The notes under the pieces were generated by a model. That model did not search any database. It was not told where the DNA came from and saw nothing but the letters and a program-made list of their open reading frames with translations. The translations under genes were made by a program, and so were the position numbers. A stretch of 64,000 nucleotides of DNA from Cuneatibacter sp. NSJ-177 (GTDB lineage: Bacteria > Bacillota > Clostridia > Lachnospirales > Lachnospiraceae), in NCBI RefSeq assembly GCF_022867805.1, contig NZ_JALIFO010000011.1:43661-107660 (forward strand), written 5' to 3'. This document shows positions 44,046 through 52,313 of this stretch, piece by piece (position 1 is the stretch's first letter; the number at the start of each line of letters is the position of its first letter).

Positions 44046-44326
44046 AAAAAAAATCCCTATTCTGCCTGTGCAGAATAAGGACAAGTTTTCACCTGCGGTG
44101 CCACCTTAATTAATTCGTTTCGAATTCACTTTGTCAGGAATGCCAATACATCCCCTGCCCTTAACGCGGACAATACGTCTTGGATACTTGGCTGTGCCTT
44201 TCCCCTCGCCCTCAGCGGCCCATGTAGTGCAACGCGTTCTGCGGTTTCTCAGCTTCCCCGCTCTCTGTGAGTGCTCTCTGCAATACCTTCTCCGCCTCTA
44301 TGGTTTTTGAAGTGTTTATTTTGATA
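44046..44326 (-). promoter_or_regulatory. T-box leader (probably tryptophan or tyrosine)
   Basis: On the minus strand a stem I region (AGAGAGC...GGGGAAGCTGAGAAACCGC) comes first. The T-box sequence AAGGTGGCACCGCAGG (complement of 44092-44107) follows, then a terminator stem CCTTATTCTG/CAGAATAAGG (44056-44080) and eight T residues (44046-44053). Specifier candidates before the stem closes are TAC (Tyr) and TGG (Trp), in CACTACATGGGCC. The importer family favours Trp. A long spacer of about 300 bases separates it from trpX. Confidence 0.9.
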
Positions 44327-44332
44327 TGGTGT

Positions 44333-44361
44333 ATTATACGCAGAGTTTTTTTATTTGTCAA
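44333..44361 (-). promoter_or_regulatory. Consensus promoter of the T-box operon
   Basis: On the minus strand TTGACA (44356-44361), a 17-base spacer and TATAAT (44333-44338), an exact consensus. The predicted start falls just before the T-box. Confidence 0.9.
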
Positions 44362-44531
44362 CAGGTTTTTTCAAAATCAAGCCGGATTTTGTTTCGGGCC
44401 GCTGCCTATCATTCTCTGGCGTAGGTTTCCGGCTCTTATGGTTCCCCAGGAATGGCCCGGCAAGGTCAAAGAGTCCCTCGAAAACGCCGCAGCAAGTACC
44501 GGGGCAAATCTGCATTCCCTTTTTAGACGCC

Positions 44532-44720
44532 TCAGCTTTTCTCTCTGATTTTTTTGACAACCATTCCGACACCTGCTCCCGCGATCATGCCGAATACAAG
44601 CCCGAAACACATGGTTATGCCTGTTTTTCCTTGAGAATGTCCCACCACCCAACCGATCGCGATCCCTAGTATCATACCAAAGCACATACATGCGATCACT
44701 AGATTATCATTTTTCTTCAT
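44532..44720 (-). CDS. Small glycine-rich two-helix membrane protein
   Basis: 62 residues: KNDNLVIACMCFGMILGIAI then GWVVG, a hydrophilic turn HSQGKTG and a second helix MCFGLVFGMIAGAGVGMVV. Two hydrophobic stretches with GxxxG-like spacing and a basic C-terminus (KKIREKS) suggest a membrane hairpin. RBS AAGGAAAGGGAAAG precedes the ATG. Its ATG overlaps the stop of a broken upstream frame at 44717-44925 (ATGA), so it was probably translated from a coupled pair. No function is known to me. Confidence 0.6.
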   Translation of the reverse strand: MKKNDNLVIACMCFGMILGIAIGWVVGHSQGKTGITMCFGLVFGMIAGAGVGMVVKKIREKS

Positions 44721-44925
44721 TGACTTTCCCTTTCCTTTATACTTGATACCTTGCCTCCGGTCAGGCTATATTTCAGCCTACCCAGCTGCTGTAAGATCCG
44801 CCGGAGACACTCCACTGCTTCCCGTTTTAATCCTGCCCATTATTCCAGCAGGTTCTCAAGAATGGAAAGATCATACCTGTCCTTGTCCCTTAATTCATAG
44901 CCGGAATGGAATAATTTTTGTCCAT
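44717..44925 (-). pseudogene. Degraded small gene upstream of the two-helix membrane protein
   Basis: On the minus strand ATG at 44925 with GGGAGGATAGGA opens MDKNYSIPAM, then stops. Shifting frame by one base continues as ELRDKDRYDLSILENLLE, then a TAA, then WAGLKREAVECLRRILQQLG to a TGA that overlaps the next ATG. The single-base loss near 44892 and the stop near 44840 look like decay of one about 70-residue helical protein. The product is not recognised. Sequencing error cannot explain both lesions easily. Confidence 0.5.
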
Positions 44926-45046
44926 TCCTATCCTCCCAATTTCAGTGTACCAGCATCAACGAATCGAGTCAATAACGCAATGGCTTGATCCCGGAAGCTT
45001 ATCTGCCGCCCCCTATCCTTTTCTTTGTGGATCATCTTGCCCCCAG

Positions 45047-45538
45047 GCGCTTTTGCTGCCAAAAACCGATTATCTAGCGTTTGCCTATGAATTCTATGAA
45101 CAGTATGTCGCGGATTATCGTGATTTAGCGAAGGTCCCTCCTTATTTAGTTCTCCCCCTTTCCTATGTTGACTTTGCTCAAAAAGAAACCCTCCTGTTCC
45201 ATTTGCTGTTTATCCATGATATGGATTTGGACATGACAAAAGCAAATGATTTTTATCAGGAAGCTGACAATGAAAAAAAGGCGGAGATTTTTTCGAAAGC
45301 CATCGGAATCGATTTAGAACGCACAAAAAAGATTTATCTGGACTTATTTCTCTATACCCATGGAATCGCTGTTTTGACCGCGACGAAAAAGCTTTCTTTT
45401 GATCGAGAAAACGCTGAGAAAATGGTGATGGATGTGCTGACTGCTTTGATACTGCAAGAAATACCGCATTGGAATGGATCGAATGGCGCTAACGGACGCA
45501 GAAGGAGTGAAAATGAAAACAACCCCCTATTTAATTGA
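45047..45538 (+). pseudogene. TetR/AcrR regulator fragment lacking its DNA-binding domain
   Basis: The reading YLAFAYEFYEQYVADYRDL, VLPLSYVDFAQKETLLFHLLF and IYLDLFLYTHGIAVLTATKK looks like the C-terminal ligand domain of a TetR-type regulator. No helix-turn-helix is found upstream in any frame (the preceding 100 bases translate to low-quality sequence), and no ribosome site precedes it. Its end overlaps the start of the methyltransferase by 26 bases. Probably a deletion remnant. Confidence 0.6.
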
Positions 45539-46304
45539 CTTTTATAATCATTATGATGAGGATAACCGGCTGGCGTTCCCTCATGGGTCTGTTGAGTTCC
45601 TGACCACAATGCGGTATATCGAGCGGTATCTCACTTCTGGCAGCCGTGTGCTTGAAATCGGCGCCGGCACAGGCCGGTACTCCCATGCGCTGGCGCGTCA
45701 GGGGTATCTCGTGGATGCCGTGGAATTAGTGGAACACAATATAGAAGTTTTTTGGGAAAATACGGAGCCGGACGAGCAAATCACCATCGTTCAGGGCAAC
45801 GCCTTGGACTTATCTTCATTCCCGGCCGATACCTATGATATTACACTGCTGTTAGGCCCGCTGTATCATCTCTATACCCCAGAAGACAAGCGGCAAGCTC
45901 TGGGCGAGGCGATTCGTATCACGAAACCAGGAGGCGTAATTTTTGCCGCCTATGTGATCTCCGACGGCTGCCTTCTGGACGAGGGCTTCAAGCGCGGCAA
46001 TGTCAACGTCGCGGAATATATAAAAGAGGGCTTACTTAACGCTCAGACATTTGCCGCGAATTCAGAGCCAAAGGATTTATTTGAACTTGTCCGGAAAGAA
46101 GACATTGACGCCTTAATGTCCGTATTTCCTGTTACCCGGCTGCATTACGTCGCTGCTGACGGATGCACCTTATTAATGCGCGAGGCGATCGACGCGATGG
46201 ATTCCGATATCTTTGCCTTGTATATGAGGTATCATTTCGCCACCTGTGAACGGGAGGATCTACTGGGAATTACAAGCCATGCGCTTGATATCTTTAGAAA
46301 GTAG
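45513..46304 (+). CDS. Class I SAM-dependent methyltransferase
   Basis: 263 residues. SAM-binding motif I is VLEIGAGTGRYSHALARQG (residues about 47-65), followed by an acidic VDAVELVEHNIEVF, and a motif around ITLLLGPLYHL. The start at 45513 has GAAGGAGTGAA upstream. The substrate is unknown; the Methyltransf_11/25 type includes small-molecule enzymes. It lies after a decapitated TetR gene that may once have regulated it. Confidence 0.8.
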   Translation: MKTTPYLIDFYNHYDEDNRLAFPHGSVEFLTTMRYIERYLTSGSRVLEIGAGTGRYSHALARQGYLVDAVELVEHNIEVFWENTEPDEQITIVQGNALDLSSFPADTYDITLLLGPLYHLYTPEDKRQALGEAIRITKPGGVIFAAYVISDGCLLDEGFKRGNVNVAEYIKEGLLNAQTFAANSEPKDLFELVRKEDIDALMSVFPVTRLHYVAADGCTLLMREAIDAMDSDIFALYMRYHFATCEREDLLGITSHALDIFRK

Positions 46305-46412
46305 GGGGCATGCTGGGAACCGCATTTTTTCTTATTCCATCATATTCACAACTGATATAACTTTTATAAGATCAACATTGCTACATTCGGGATAACTTCC
46401 TCTGAAACACAA

Positions 46413-46964
46413 TTAGGGGTTAAAAAGAATCATGTGCAGTACTGCGGTTTCATTCCCAACATTTTTGTATGAATGAACGGTATCGGCTCCAAATCGTATA
46501 CTTTCGCCCTTTTCAACGATAAAACGTTGACCGCCAGCATGAATCTCGATTTTTCCCGTAAAAATTGTAAGAAATTCAGTGGTTCCCTTTAAGTGCGGTT
46601 CGGATTCCCAATAGCTGCCTTCATCTAATTCCAGATAATAGACTGCAAATCTACGGTTCTCATTATCCGGGAAAAGAGAGTAGTTTTTTACTTTTCCGCC
46701 ATCTTCAAGCAAGGGTTGAATTTCCGATGTCTTCACAATCTCATACGGACTTTTGGGACGAACGGTTAAAGCGTCAAACGGCACTTTCATTCCATTTGAA
46801 ATTTTCCATAATGTAGAAATCGTCGGATTCCCATCACCGCGCTCAATTTGTGCCAGCATACTTTTACTAACGCCGCTCAATCTTACAAGCTCGTCCATGC
46901 TTAATTTTTTTTCTTCACGCAGTCGTCTGATGTTTCTAGCGACTATCACATTCATTGAATCCAA
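46413..46964 (-). CDS. XRE regulator with C-terminal cupin
   Basis: About 183 residues. Helix-turn-helix NIRRLREEKKLSMDELVRLSG then VSKSMLAQIERGDGNPTISTL, followed by a cupin_2 domain (GTTEFLTIFTGKIEIHAGGQRF). This HTH-cupin architecture controls amino-acid or polyamine metabolism and export. The TTG at 46964 is preferred over the ATG at 46955 and the ATG at 46997 because GAGGGTGA lies at proper distance. It is divergent from a LysE-type exporter, with a 22-bp palindrome between. Confidence 0.8.
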   Translation of the reverse strand: MDSMNVIVARNIRRLREEKKLSMDELVRLSGVSKSMLAQIERGDGNPTISTLWKISNGMKVPFDALTVRPKSPYEIVKTSEIQPLLEDGGKVKNYSLFPDNENRRFAVYYLELDEGSYWESEPHLKGTTEFLTIFTGKIEIHAGGQRFIVEKGESIRFGADTVHSYKNVGNETAVLHMILFNP

Positions 46965-46980
46965 AAAATCACCCTCTCTC

Positions 46981-47031
46981 TTGACATTATAATGCACTAG
47001 TTGTATTATTATATCGTACTAGTACAATATA
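46981..47031 (+). promoter_or_regulatory. Exporter promoter with long palindromic operator
   Basis: Plus strand TTGACA (46981-46986), a 17-base spacer and TATTAT (47004-47009). Directly after it a 22-bp palindrome with one mismatched pair, core GTACTAGTAC (47016-47025), spans 47010-47031. A further half site ACTAGT lies at 46996-47001. Likely bound by the XRE-cupin protein. Confidence 0.7.
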
Positions 47032-47231
47032 ATAATCATTTTATACCATTATACAGTTTCAATTTAGGCTTGTAAAGAGGAAAGGAGCTATCCTTCTGAT
47101 TCCAAATCTTGAAGAAGCCAGGGGACTACTCAAAAATACAACAAAGGTGATTTCCATTTGCTGCATGGTGAAGTCGCATCTGGCATTCTGGGGGATTGAC
47201 AAAAACCATTCTTTAATAGAAAGGGGTTATG

Positions 47232-47813
47232 ATGTTCCATTTATATGATTTTCTGATTTATTGTTTTATTACTGCTTACACACCGGGTGCCAACAATCTG
47301 CTTTCCATGAGCAATGCCATACGGCTGGGATTCCGTCGGAGCGTTCGCTTTAATCTCGGTATACTGGCCGGATTTGCAATCGTTATGTCTGTTTGTACTG
47401 CATTTAGCGCAACGCTCTATTCGTATCTTCCTAAAGTGAAGATTGTCATGCAGATATTAGGCGCTGCTTATATGCTGTACCTTGCATGGAAAGTCTGGAA
47501 AAGTTCTTCGGAATTAAGTACAAGCGGCGATCAAGAAGCCAGCTTTCTTTCAGGCATGGTACTGCAATTCGTCAATCCCAAAATCTATATTTACGCAATC
47601 ACTGCAATGTCGCTTTATATCTTGCCGGTTTATCATTCCAGTGCAGCTCTGATTGGATTTACTGTTATATTATCTCTGCTTGGCGCTTCCGGCTCTTTTG
47701 TTTGGGCGCTGTTTGGAGCGGTATTTTGTAAATTCTTCTCAAAACACGCAAAGTTGGTAAATGTTATCATGGCCCTTTTGCTTATTTACTGTGCCATTTC
47801 TCTATTCCTTTAA
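47232..47813 (+). CDS. LysE/RhtB family amino-acid exporter
   Basis: 193 residues with six hydrophobic helices. The N-terminal signature reads FITAYTPGANNLLSMSNA, and NPKIYIYAITAM is the conserved helix segment of the family. ATG at 47232 has AAAGGGG 5 bases before it. Exports an amino acid such as Cys, O-acetylserine, homoserine or threonine. Paired with a divergent XRE-cupin regulator whose palindrome overlies this promoter, so expression probably responds to an intracellular amino acid. Confidence 0.85.
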   Translation: MFHLYDFLIYCFITAYTPGANNLLSMSNAIRLGFRRSVRFNLGILAGFAIVMSVCTAFSATLYSYLPKVKIVMQILGAAYMLYLAWKVWKSSSELSTSGDQEASFLSGMVLQFVNPKIYIYAITAMSLYILPVYHSSAALIGFTVILSLLGASGSFVWALFGAVFCKFFSKHAKLVNVIMALLLIYCAISLFL

Positions 47814-48432
47814 TTGATCACTATTCCTTTTGACGCATCTCCAAACCGTGGATAGGCTGGAACGGAATCACGGTAACGTCCAATCGGGCATGGGATATTC
47901 CGTTGTGGTTCGTCTGCGATTGAAAATGAGCGCCGGGGATATTTGCAAAAATTATGGTAAGGGAGACCCGAATTGCCGATTACCGAGGTTGTGAGTCCGT
48001 TCTAAGAAAAGCAAATGATTTTCTGGCTGCACAAAAAAGTCGCACAAAACGCAGGTAAACTCATATTTTGTTAATGATCTGATGGTCTGAAAGCTCAACA
48101 GCGCGCCGCAGGCTGCCGTATGGATCTTAAGCGTTTTCGCAAAACTATTGGAAAACTTAGGTATACCGCATATTCGTTTCCGTGATTTGCGACATATGTA
48201 TGACAAACCCACGACAAAAAATTAAAGAACAGGTGGAATCTTCCCCTCCTGCTCTTTAACCATTATAATGTCCTTTGCAAGATGCAATAATAATCGCATC
48301 TTCTTTTTATTCTGAAATACAACCTACTTTTCTCTTTTGTTCGAAGTCAATCCAGTATAATATGTCGAACTTTATCATCACCATCTTCGCCCCCCTTATG
48401 TCAAGGCCACGACAAAAATATTTATTCCAAAA
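47814..48432 (+). pseudogene. Integrase C-terminal remnant and surrounding decayed region
   Basis: No intact gene lies here. In one plus-strand frame, 48091-48225 reads ...FAKLLENLGIPHIRFRDLRHMYDKPTTKN and stops, matching the tyrosine-recombinase C-terminal box (RFHDLRHTYAT type, here RDLRHMY). The catalytic Tyr region is lost. Flanking bases 47814-48090 hold only short disrupted frames; nothing else is recognised. Marks a former mobile element beside the KilA-N/HEPN/ATPase cassette. Confidence 0.6.
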
Positions 48433-50040
48433 TCATCCTATTAGATATTCGCAAACAGCCGCTACAGCCGCATTTTTAATTTGCCTCGCACGAGTTTCCT
48501 TAATATACCGTGCTTCTTTCAGTTTACTTTCTTCTACCTCAATCAGTTCACCAATAGTATTGATATTTAACTCATGCAGTTTTCTCTTTTGCCATAAAGT
48601 AAGATCTAAAGTATCGACACTCTTTACAAATTGTTTTGCTAATTCTACATTTCGAGCAGATTCAATAATAACTCCTATAATGCTATTAAATGCTTTATAA
48701 TTATTACCATACTCAGTCATCTTTTTCACACTCAATTTCTGAGCAATAGAAAATGCTGTCGTTGTTGGTATTGTTTCTTCTGCAAACAAACAACCAAGGT
48801 TGATTTCATAACGTGCCCCTATTCCACTTCGTGTTGCACGAATACCTGAAGAATGTTCGTGAATAATACCCGTGTATTCCAATAGTCGCAATGCTTCTTT
48901 TACTTCTTGTGGAGCATTTCTATGAATCCAGAAAAAAGCACTGGTCACACCTTCTTCGCTTTTTAAACCCAAAAATTTATCATTTTTAAGTTTCACTGCA
49001 GGGATTACATCAGTTTCAACAAAATCACGCCCCCAGTCGATAAGTTTAGCATATCCCGGATATTTCTCTGCAAGATTTGAATGCTCTGCCCAAAGCAATT
49101 CTCGATAGTATTCACGTATTACCTTGTTAACCGAAGCAGAATCTAGTTTACCAGCCATTTCAACTGTTTTTAGCAAATGACGTGGATTACCACCTGATGC
49201 ATACGCCAATATAGAGAAATTTTCACCACGTTTTGATAATGTCATAGATAATGTACTATCACTTGCTTGATTGAGAACCATTTCCTTCATAGTTTCAACA
49301 TAGTTATCATCTGTGACAGATCTGTTTAGGGAAATTTGTATGGCATCATGAAGCGGCTCAAAAGATTCTCCATAAATAGTGACACCGGGATATACAGCAG
49401 CGTTACATTTAATATAAGGAGAACGTAAATCTCTGAAAAGAGTAAAAAACTCTCTTTGTTGTTGTGGTCGGCATACATGTGCAGCTTCATCAATAAACAG
49501 GACAATTCGTCTAATACCAAGTTCTTCACATAAATCTTCAACGACATTTAACAAACTATCCAACGTTGGAATCATTGAATCATCGATTACTTCCCCTGGC
49601 TTTTTCCAGGAGGACTCAAACCGCTCGGTTATATCCTCAAGTTCAGATTTTTCAGGCTTTGCTGATGCACCGAGCAATATACCAAGGCCATAATTAATAG
49701 TGGCTAATTTCCCACTTTTTCTTAAGGCTCGTTGCAATTCGGAGCAAATCTTTGCAAGCATCCAAGATTGAAATTGATTGGTATTCCCCGTCTGAATCAA
49801 TGAGGCTTTCCGCAATGTAATAAAAACTGGCAAAACATTATTGGTTTCAAAATTACTATTTAACTGTGCTTCCGCTACCCTAAACAAAAAAGATTTACCA
49901 ACACCACGACTACCAATCAAAAGGATTGGAGTTGGAGCTATTAGTTTCTAAATAATATCTTCATCAGTAGGGGTTGAAACAAATAAATTACAAATTAATT
50001 CAGGTGTCATCTCTTCAGTTCGATATATAAATTCATTCAT
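48433..50040 (-). CDS. P-loop ATPase with C-terminal helix-hairpin-helix, interrupted by in-frame TAG
   Basis: From ATG 50038-50040 the frame reads MNEFIYRTEEMTPELICNLF to codon 30, then TAG (49948-49950), then continues in the same frame KLIAPTPILLIGSRGVGKSF. The Walker A (GSRGVGKSF) therefore lies 10 codons after the stop, and Walker B is RIVLFIDEAAHVCRP. Later KLHELNINTIGELIEVEESKL resembles a helix-hairpin-helix. Full length would be about 535 residues; reinitiation at TTG 49920 would lose the residues before the P-loop. The ORC/STAND-like class is likely. Its start is 2 bases after the HEPN-like gene. Interrupted gene, sequencing error or readthrough cannot be decided. Confidence 0.65.
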
Positions 50041-50042
50041 TA

Positions 50043-50762
50043 CTATTCATCTCCATCCTTACTATACAACAACTGGACTTCCGGTAACATATCTATATTA
50101 TGCATAATAGGCTGCTCTAATGTTATGAGCATTTTGCTTTCTATTATAAACTCTTTGAATCGTATTACAAGTGAAATAGAAATTAAATATGCAATACTTT
50201 GAAAACAAGAGATATATTTTGACAGCAATTCCTGATTAAACTCATTTTGCCCGGGTAAGCAATTTAGCTTGCTGTAATTTCCATGTATATATTCAGAGCA
50301 TTCTCGATATACATTAATTGCGGTCCTATTAAGTTCTGAACTTCGATCTTCAAACTCTGGAGCATATGCGCGAATAAATGTTTTACCAAATATGCCAAAT
50401 TCACTATCAGTAATTGATGCCCATTTCATATCTTCTTGTCCTGCTTTCCAACGTCGAAATGAGAAATCATCCGAAGATAGTTGTATGGCATATAGACAGT
50501 GTTCCAAACATAACCGTAGAGAGGCCATCGCTTGCTTATAAAGACCTTGACTGCAAAAGAGATTTGCAATTGCACATTCATTTATGGAAGATTTCAACAG
50601 AATGGATTGTGGAATTGCGTCGAGACATTTTATCCAAACAGAAAAATCTTTTACGAAAAGAAAGCATTGTCTAAAATCTTCCGCGCAAGATGAATTCCAT
50701 GTTAATGAAATTTGATTTTTAAAACACTCTAAAATCTGGATTTGTTCATCCTTATTGTCCAT
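50043..50762 (-). CDS. HEPN-like protein upstream of the ATPase
   Basis: 239 residues, mostly helical with aromatic-rich N-terminal half. Near residue 150 the motif NVYRECSEYIHGNYSKLN contains Arg-x6-His, matching the HEPN RNase consensus RX4-6H, and its surroundings (Y..CSEYIHG) resemble DUF5677/Apea-type HEPN proteins. HEPN domains in defence systems cleave RNA and are often gated by an ATPase. Its stop is only 2 bases before the ATPase ATG. The homology is from motif recognition only, so a structure-based search is needed. Confidence 0.55.
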   Translation of the reverse strand: MDNKDEQIQILECFKNQISLTWNSSCAEDFRQCFLFVKDFSVWIKCLDAIPQSILLKSSINECAIANLFCSQGLYKQAMASLRLCLEHCLYAIQLSSDDFSFRRWKAGQEDMKWASITDSEFGIFGKTFIRAYAPEFEDRSSELNRTAINVYRECSEYIHGNYSKLNCLPGQNEFNQELLSKYISCFQSIAYLISISLVIRFKEFIIESKMLITLEQPIMHNIDMLPEVQLLYSKDGDE

Positions 50763-50858
50763 TTAATTCTTCTCCTTAAATAGCATAAAAACACTTTGTT
50801 TACATACCACGGATTCCTGTAGGCAACTTTGTTATAATCCGGTAGCTTTTTATTGCGT

Positions 50859-51707
50859 TCAATTGTTGTAATCCTCTAAACGTTTTATTCCTGCTGATTT
50901 TAATAAAGATATCATCTGGTCTTTTGCAATTCTATTTAATTCCACCAACCGTTTATTACGTCCTATGCCTTGTTTTATCATCTCTGCATTTAAGCTTTCA
51001 ATATTAGATAAGATAATTAGTTGCTGAAGCGTGGCGTGGTCTCTTATATTTCCATCCAGGTTTGGATTAGCCTCACGCCATTGCTTTGCTGTCATACCAA
51101 ACATTGCCACATTCAAAACATCTGCTTCAGTCGCATATGTAAAACTTTGATATTGTTTTGGTAATTCTGGAACAATCAGATGTTCTTTTATGGCATCTGT
51201 ATGAATTCGGTAATTAATTTTAGAGATTTCCCGATTCATATTCCAGTTTAATGAAAGCCTGCTGTTTTCATCTGTTTTTAAGCGTTGGTAATCTGTGATG
51301 ATGTATAGCTTAAACTCTGCTGAAATCCAGGAGGCAAATTCAAATGCAATATCCCGATGTGCAAAAGTCCCTCCATTACGACCAGATTTGGAATACATAC
51401 CAATTGCAGCTGTTGCTTCCACCCACCGTTTCGGAGATAAAGTAAATGCATTAGAACCAGCCCGTGACTTAAACCCCTCGAATTCGAGGGGTTTAAAATC
51501 CGGATTATGCAACGTCTCCCATAGTCCTAAAAATTCAATGACGTCACGGCCTCGCATCCAGTTTTGGATTGTGGCAGCCGGATCTTCACTTTTATATTTC
51601 GCAATATCAGTTAAAGAGATATAGTCATCGTAACTTCCGTCCGACACAACAGAAATTTGCATTCCTTTAGCAGTTATTTTTGCTTTTAAGACCTTTTCTT
51701 CCTTCAT
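50859..51707 (-). CDS. KilA-N domain DNA-binding protein
   Basis: 282 residues. The N-terminal KilA-N domain reads YISLTDIAKYKSEDPAATIQNW then EFLGLWETLHNPDFKPLEFEGF and SPKRWVEATAAIGMY, as in phage and mobile-element DNA-binding proteins. A C-terminal helical region follows (QLIILSNIESLNAEMI). GGAGG precedes the ATG at 51707 by 6 bases. It lies 96 bases upstream of the HEPN-like gene on the same strand, so they may share a transcript. It may regulate or target the cassette. Confidence 0.8.
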   Translation of the reverse strand: MKEEKVLKAKITAKGMQISVVSDGSYDDYISLTDIAKYKSEDPAATIQNWMRGRDVIEFLGLWETLHNPDFKPLEFEGFKSRAGSNAFTLSPKRWVEATAAIGMYSKSGRNGGTFAHRDIAFEFASWISAEFKLYIITDYQRLKTDENSRLSLNWNMNREISKINYRIHTDAIKEHLIVPELPKQYQSFTYATEADVLNVAMFGMTAKQWREANPNLDGNIRDHATLQQLIILSNIESLNAEMIKQGIGRNKRLVELNRIAKDQMISLLKSAGIKRLEDYNN

Positions 51708-52254
51708 GCTCAACCTCCAATGACTTTCCCCCTATTATATCAGATATTATGCTAAATGTCTTGCCTTTAGCCCAGCGTATAGGAATATATTCGACATAGT
51801 ATGACGCTACTTTTAATCATATTCAAACATATTCTGTCGAATCCTGTTGTCACGACCCAAGGCATACGTCAGCTACCAACAAACACCAGCTGACCAATGA
51901 CTTTTACACGACCGGAGAAGTGCCGGATACCTACCATACTGCCGTCCACCCTCAGCTAAAACAAACCAAAAAAGAGGAATCCGGTAAAAAGCCTCAACAG
52001 ATAGGCAAGAAAAAAGCAGCGATTTGGAACGGTAAACGGCATAAGCCTTACCGTTCCACGCTACTCGTTATAACTGCCTGCGGAACGCGGTCACACTTTC
52101 ACCGATGTTAGAGAATTGAACTGTTTCAAGCACCCGGCAAATCAAACCTGAAAAAGTGCGCTAAATCCAATGTTTATGCTGCTTTCTAGCCTTTATATTC
52201 GCCATATAAAGCACGTCTATTTTTTATTTCGCTCCTCCGTCGCTCCATAAAAAG
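51708..52254. other. Gene-free AT-rich stretch at the island edge
   Basis: Nothing clear is coded here. A 63-codon frame at 51920-52111 (plus) has GTG start and Lys/Thr-rich content but no ribosome site and no known domain. The stretch probably contains decayed mobile DNA between the KilA-N cassette and the transporter genes. Confidence 0.4.
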
Positions 52255-52313
52255 GGGGAGAAGTCCGAACTCCGCTTCGCTCCGTTTGGACAAAAATATC
52301 TGCTTCGCAGCTA
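52255..52313 (-). terminator. Terminator of the EamA transporter gene
   Basis: On the minus strand, after the stop, CTGC-GAA-GCAG is followed by ATATTTTTG. A second hairpin (GTCC...GGAC with inner GCGAAGC) is downstream. Both are modest. Confidence 0.5.

Noticed and set aside
49948..49950. Pyrrolysine or selenocysteine reading of the TAG
   Set aside because: Pyrrolysine insertion would need pyl genes, which are not in the window, and the residues beside the TAG do not suggest a special site. A nonsense mutation is more likely.
51920..52111. Small Lys-rich open frame in the island
   Set aside because: Starts with GTG, lacks a ribosome site, no domain; probably noncoding.
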